DNA of 17,697 bases, from the NCBI GenBank assembly GCA_905215015.1, contig CAJMOS010000062.1, positions 1 to 17,697 on the forward strand, written 5' to 3'. This stretch comes from an uncultured bacterium (lineage in GTDB: Bacteria; Spirochaetota; Spirochaetia; Sphaerochaetales; Sphaerochaetaceae). Each line of letters opens with the position of its first letter. Within the stretch, counting starts at the first letter, position 1. The notes beneath the pieces are model-generated. The model was given only the letters and a program-made list of their open reading frames with translations. It was not told the DNA's origin and ran no database searches. Both the position numbers and the translations under genes were made by a program. Positions 14,591-17,697 of this stretch are shown here, piece after piece.

Positions 14591-15643
14591 CACGGCTTAC
14601 ACTCTGGTCTTCCACCTGAGAATAGTCAGAGCAAAAACTCTGAGGTACCACGTAGGGCTGTAAGCAATTCTAATATCGCATCCAATCCCGAATCCGTCAA
14701 GTCCGACGTGCTCGTCCAGGCGGCTGAAACTCCCTCGATGTCCGAGGTGCGCAGGAAGTACGAGGGCACCGACAAGTGGATGAAAGCGCCGAACGGGGAG
14801 CGGAGCAACCTGACCGAGAGGCAGTGGCTGCAGGTCCGCACGCCGCAGTTCAAGAGATGGTTCGGGGACTGGGAGAACGATACGGCGCACGCCAGCAAGA
14901 TCGTGGACGAGAACGGGGAGCCGCTTATGGTGTACCATGGCACCGGCGAACGCTTTACCGTGTTCGACCGCTCGCTGATCGGCGAGAACACTTCCAACGA
15001 CGGTATCTGGGGAAAGGGGTTCTCCTTCACCCCAGACATGGATCTCGCGCAGGAGTATGCGGAAGGGACCGAGAGCCCCGACGCCCATGTGGAAGGCACA
15101 TTCCTCAAAATGGTGGAACCGTATGAGATGGACCGGAGCGTGCTGGACACCTCCTTCTCGGATGCGGAGCTTGCAGCGGCAAAGGATGCCAGGGAGAAAG
15201 CGGAAGGCGATCCCGATAGCCCTTACGCGCTGCTGTCCTACTCGATGGAAGACGCACAGCTCGTCGACATGTACCGGAAGATCTCCCATGACGAGCGGTT
15301 CGACGGTGTGATCTACCATGGGGAGGAAGACGCGAGAGGCTACAACCGGGATGCATACGTAGCCCTTTCACCCAACCAGATCAAGAGCGCCACGGACAAC
15401 AACGGGCAGTTCTCCGCCGGGAACGACAGCATCTTGTTCGAGCTCGCCGACCGTATCGAAGAGATGCAGGCGAGGCACGAGACGATCTCCAGCATGGACG
15501 ACCTGTACGGGCGTGCTAAGAAGGATATGCCCTATGGCAAGGCACTGATCGAGAGGCTCGGCAAGGACATTGGAGCCGACGAGGTGTTCACCCGGCCAGG
15601 GGCTCAAGGGGCGTGCCCGTGCCGAGCAGAAGGTCAACAATGA
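14567..15643 (+). pseudogene. Polyvalent protein fragment 1: ADP-ribosyltransferase-like domain
   Basis: First piece of a broken long gene. Seen from about 14738: SEVRRKYEGTDKW, LTERQWLQVRTPQFKRWFGDWE, then VDENGEPLMVYHGT, GKGFSFTPDMDLAQEYA, FDGVIYH, GYNRDAYVALSPNQIKSA and NNGQFS...NDSILFEL. This ordered set is characteristic of the ADP-ribosyltransferase-like domain of polyvalent proteins; His in YHGT, Tyr in the QEYA segment and Gln or Asn in PNQIKSA occupy places expected for an H-Y-[EQ] active site. The frame is open back to 14540, but the only upstream start is a TTG at 14567 that lies inside a terminator-like hairpin and has no ribosome binding site; the next start is ATG 14738, which looks like mid-protein sequence. 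The 5' end is therefore probably lost. After residue RPG the frame is lost at a GGGG run (15599-15602) and ends at 15643. Confidence 0.75.
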
Positions 15644-17243
15644 CTACCACGGCGACCCGAAGCAGCTGAAGGACGTCTTCGGCGGCACCATGGTGTTCTC
15701 TTCTCCGGAGAAGGTCGACGAGGCGGCGAGGCTGATCGAGGGTGGAGGGTATCTGCCCTTGCTGAAGATAAAGCCGCCACGCGACCGCAAAGGCTACTGG
15801 GACTACAAGGTCAGCTTCCTCGGGCCGAACGGCACCGTCATGGAGATCATCCTGGTCGACGACTACCTCGCCAAGGTCAAGGCCGGCATCGGACACAGGC
15901 TGTACGATTACACAAGGCAGATTAGCGATGTACTGAAAGCAAACGAAGCTGGGAAAATAGAAATCAGCATAGAACGAAAAAAACTGTTGGTTGATTTCTT
16001 AATAGGGCTCAAGCAAATTTCGGATGAGGTCTACTCGAACCCTCAGTTCGATTTGGAGAGCATGTCGAAGGCTTTGTCTGCAGAAATCACCCTTGCGTCT
16101 TCCGGAATGCTGCAATTGAAGGGACTTTCCACCAGCTTCGACGAGGTCTTGTCCAAGGACAACATGACGACATGGCCGGAGCTCTTGGAGAAAGCCCACA
16201 GTCTCCAGACATCGTCTTCATCCCAGAACGACATGAAACAATCGTATCCGTCCAAATCCTTACGGGAAAATGCCATGGATGCCTCCAATGACAATGTACC
16301 ATCAGGAAGCTATTGGGAGCAAGTGTACGACGAGGTGGCAGGCTCCAACGGCGCACTCTTCCAGCGGATCGACAAACAGCGTGACAGTGAATACTTGCAG
16401 GCTATCGCGAAGGGTGACATGAAGAAAGCCCAGGCGATGGTCGAGGAAGAAGCCCGCAGAAAGGGGTACGTCTCTGATGAATCCTATCGGGATTCCCATG
16501 GGGCTCCCAAGGCAACGGTCCCTGCCGAGGATTTCACCAATCTGGACAGGCTCCGGGAAGGCATGAAGGAAAGCGCTTCCGTCAGCCTGTACGGGATGGC
16601 GAACGGGATCTCCCTTGTGCCGGACGACTACTTCGGACCTGACGGGACGAGCCTGTATGATATCGGCGGTGAGGAGGGCGGGCTCGAATCCTATTCGGGG
16701 ATCTCTAGCGCGATGGAGAAGGTCAGACGCTGGCAGCAAGAGGGAAAGGATGTATCGAAGCTACGTGTTGTCGTCTATCGTGCCGTGCCCAAGGGCGTGA
16801 AGGACGGGCGCTTGCGGTCCGGAGGTCAATGGGTGTCTCCGTCCCGGTCGTATGTGGAGCAACATGGGCGGAGCCGTTTCGGAGCGGGCAACTACCGTGT
16901 GTTCTATGAGCATGTTCCCGTGACTGACCTCTGGTGGAACGGCGACTCCATCAACGAGTGGGGATATGACGACGGGAAGCAATACGCCTACCGGAACACG
17001 AAGAACAACGTGAAGTCATTGGATGCGGTAACCTATGACGGGGAGGGGAACATCGTTCCCCTGTCCAAGAGGTTCGACTCCAGGAACAGCGACGTGTTGT
17101 TCGAGCTTACCGAGGACCAGAAGAAGGAGTTCACCAGCAAATGGAGGATCGACGTGGAGTGGGCGGTGCGTAACGACGTGATTGTGCCGACCCGCGTCCT
17201 CGAGCAGTTCAAGGGAGAGGACTGGGCGGACGAGGGATTGTGA
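15570..17243 (+). pseudogene. Polyvalent protein fragment 2: RelA/SpoT-like plus second ADP-ribosyltransferase-like domain
   Basis: Continuation of the preceding gene in the +1 frame. Seen in order: LKGRARAEQKVNNDYHGDP with LKDVFGGTMVF, GYWDYKVSF, VMEIILVDD and GIGHRLYD (about 15603-15910), a layout resembling RelA/SpoT-like nucleotidyltransferase domains; a poorly conserved AT-rich stretch (15910-16330); the segment DSEYLQAIAKGDMKKAQAMV that precedes ADP-ribosyltransferase-like modules in such proteins; then VVVYRAVPKGV, GGQWVSPSRSYVEQHG, LWWNGDSINEWGYDDG, YRNTKNNVKSLDAVTYD and SDVLFEL (about 16760-17110). The open frame has only a TTG at 15570 that overlaps fragment 1 and no ribosome binding site; the first ATG (15690) lies inside the RelA-like domain. 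It ends at a TGA (17241-17243) that cuts the module chain. Confidence 0.72.
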
Positions 17244-17697
17244 AGAAAGGTTTGCAGACGACTTTGTGCGCTACCTGCGGACCCGGCAGGCGCCCACGTC
17301 AAAGATCCGGCACCTGTTCGACCAGATCAAGCGGTTGCTTTCCTACATCACTAGCGGACGGTATGCCCAGAATCTCAGCGAGGAGACGGCAAGGGCGTTC
17401 GACAGACTATGGACAGGGCAGGCAGACCCGACCCTGTTCGTGAAGGGCGGATACGGCCAGGGCACGCTGATGGAGCTATCCGACGAAGATCTTGCGAATC
17501 GCGCAAAGGCAATACGTGAGAACATGGCTAGCGCCGGAGTAAAATCCATTATGGGCTTGTCATCTGAAGGCCAAGCCATCCTCAAGCAAGATGCTGTCAG
17601 AAACCATCAATACGACACCGTTTCAGAAGGCGTATATGTAGCTGAGGAAAACCATACAGAGAAGGAGCCTGATGTCTTAAAAAGAGAAATTGCCGAT
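17242..17697 (+). pseudogene. Polyvalent protein fragment 3 (continues past window)
   Basis: The third frame opens right at the stop of fragment 2 and stays open for 152 codons to the window edge. It begins EERFADDFVRYLRTRQAPTS, then KIRHLFDQIKRLLSYI and LSEETARAFDRLW, a pattern that in phage and conjugative-element polyvalent proteins follows the ADP-ribosyltransferase-like modules and leads into larger associated domains. Later sequence (GGYGQGTLMELSDEDLANRAKAI and on) is not recognised. It has no start codon with a ribosome binding site; a GTG at 17266 is possible but unconvincing. Best read as the continuation of fragment 2 after a single-base insertion near 17241. Confidence 0.6.

Larger units (their letters stand above)
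14491..17697 (+). mobile_element. Probable remnant of a phage or conjugative element next to tRNA-Glu
   Basis: Inferred from three things: the position directly after a tRNA gene, a common integration site; protein content of the large polyvalent-protein type found on phages and conjugative elements; and the decayed state of that gene (no start, two frameshifts). Base composition is uneven, with clearly AT-richer stretches around 14490-14700, 15900-16300 and after 17470 compared with the GC-rich chromosomal genes to the left. No integrase, terminal repeat or second copy of the tRNA-Glu 3' end is present, so the right boundary lies outside the window. Confidence 0.4.

Noticed and set aside
1..17697. 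CRISPR arrays, insertion sequences and rRNA genes
   Set aside because: No regularly spaced repeats, transposase-like frames, terminal inverted repeats or rRNA sequence were seen.

Overview
The window looks like a chromosomal segment of a high-GC spirochaete, most likely a gut-type Sphaerochaetaceae (inference). The evidence is a canonical EF-G beside a divergent EF-G-like GTPase, a substrate-binding protein whose signal peptide ends in a spirochaete-style '...FATGAKEQPAAA' segment without a lipobox Cys, and two tRNA genes without an encoded CCA. No 16S or other taxonomic marker is present, so the placement is tentative.

Left half, minus strand (1-6342): in transcription order, a ClC-type anion channel/transporter, nudC (NADH pyrophosphatase), fusA (EF-G), greA, and the start of a second EF-G-like GTPase that leaves the window. 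clc and nudC are translationally coupled. There is a terminator-like hairpin between fusA and greA, another after greA, and a good sigma70-type promoter in front of the EF-G-like gene.

Divergent regulatory gap (6343-6528): one sigma70-type promoter faces right towards a LacI-family regulator and a weaker candidate faces left towards clc. Two near-identical LacI-type operator candidates (GCTAAACCGATTTA and GCTAAAACGGTTTT) lie just downstream of the two promoters.

Middle, plus strand (6529-14228): an apparent operon of eight genes. It encodes the LacI-family regulator, a family-5 periplasmic solute-binding protein, two DppB/DppC permeases, two DppD/DppF ATPases, a small two-helix membrane protein (DUF3592-like) and a cytosolic glycerophosphodiester phosphodiesterase. 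Four of the seven junctions overlap or lie within 11 bp, and the other gaps are 11 to 67 bp. Together these genes describe a regulated uptake system whose solute, or part of it, may be cut by the phosphodiesterase inside the cell.

Right end (14229-17697): tRNA-Lys(TTT) and tRNA-Glu(TTC) with their own promoter and a strong terminator, followed by what looks like a remnant of an integrated phage or conjugative element. It is one long reading frame of the large 'polyvalent protein' type, with an ADP-ribosyltransferase-like domain, a RelA/SpoT-like domain and a second ADP-ribosyltransferase-like domain. It lacks a credible start and is broken by two single-base frameshifts, each repaired by removing one base. 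It continues beyond the window. The longest stretch without a confident gene is 14450-14737. It holds the tRNA terminator, a terminator-like hairpin facing left, and the poorly supported N-terminal part of the first fragment.
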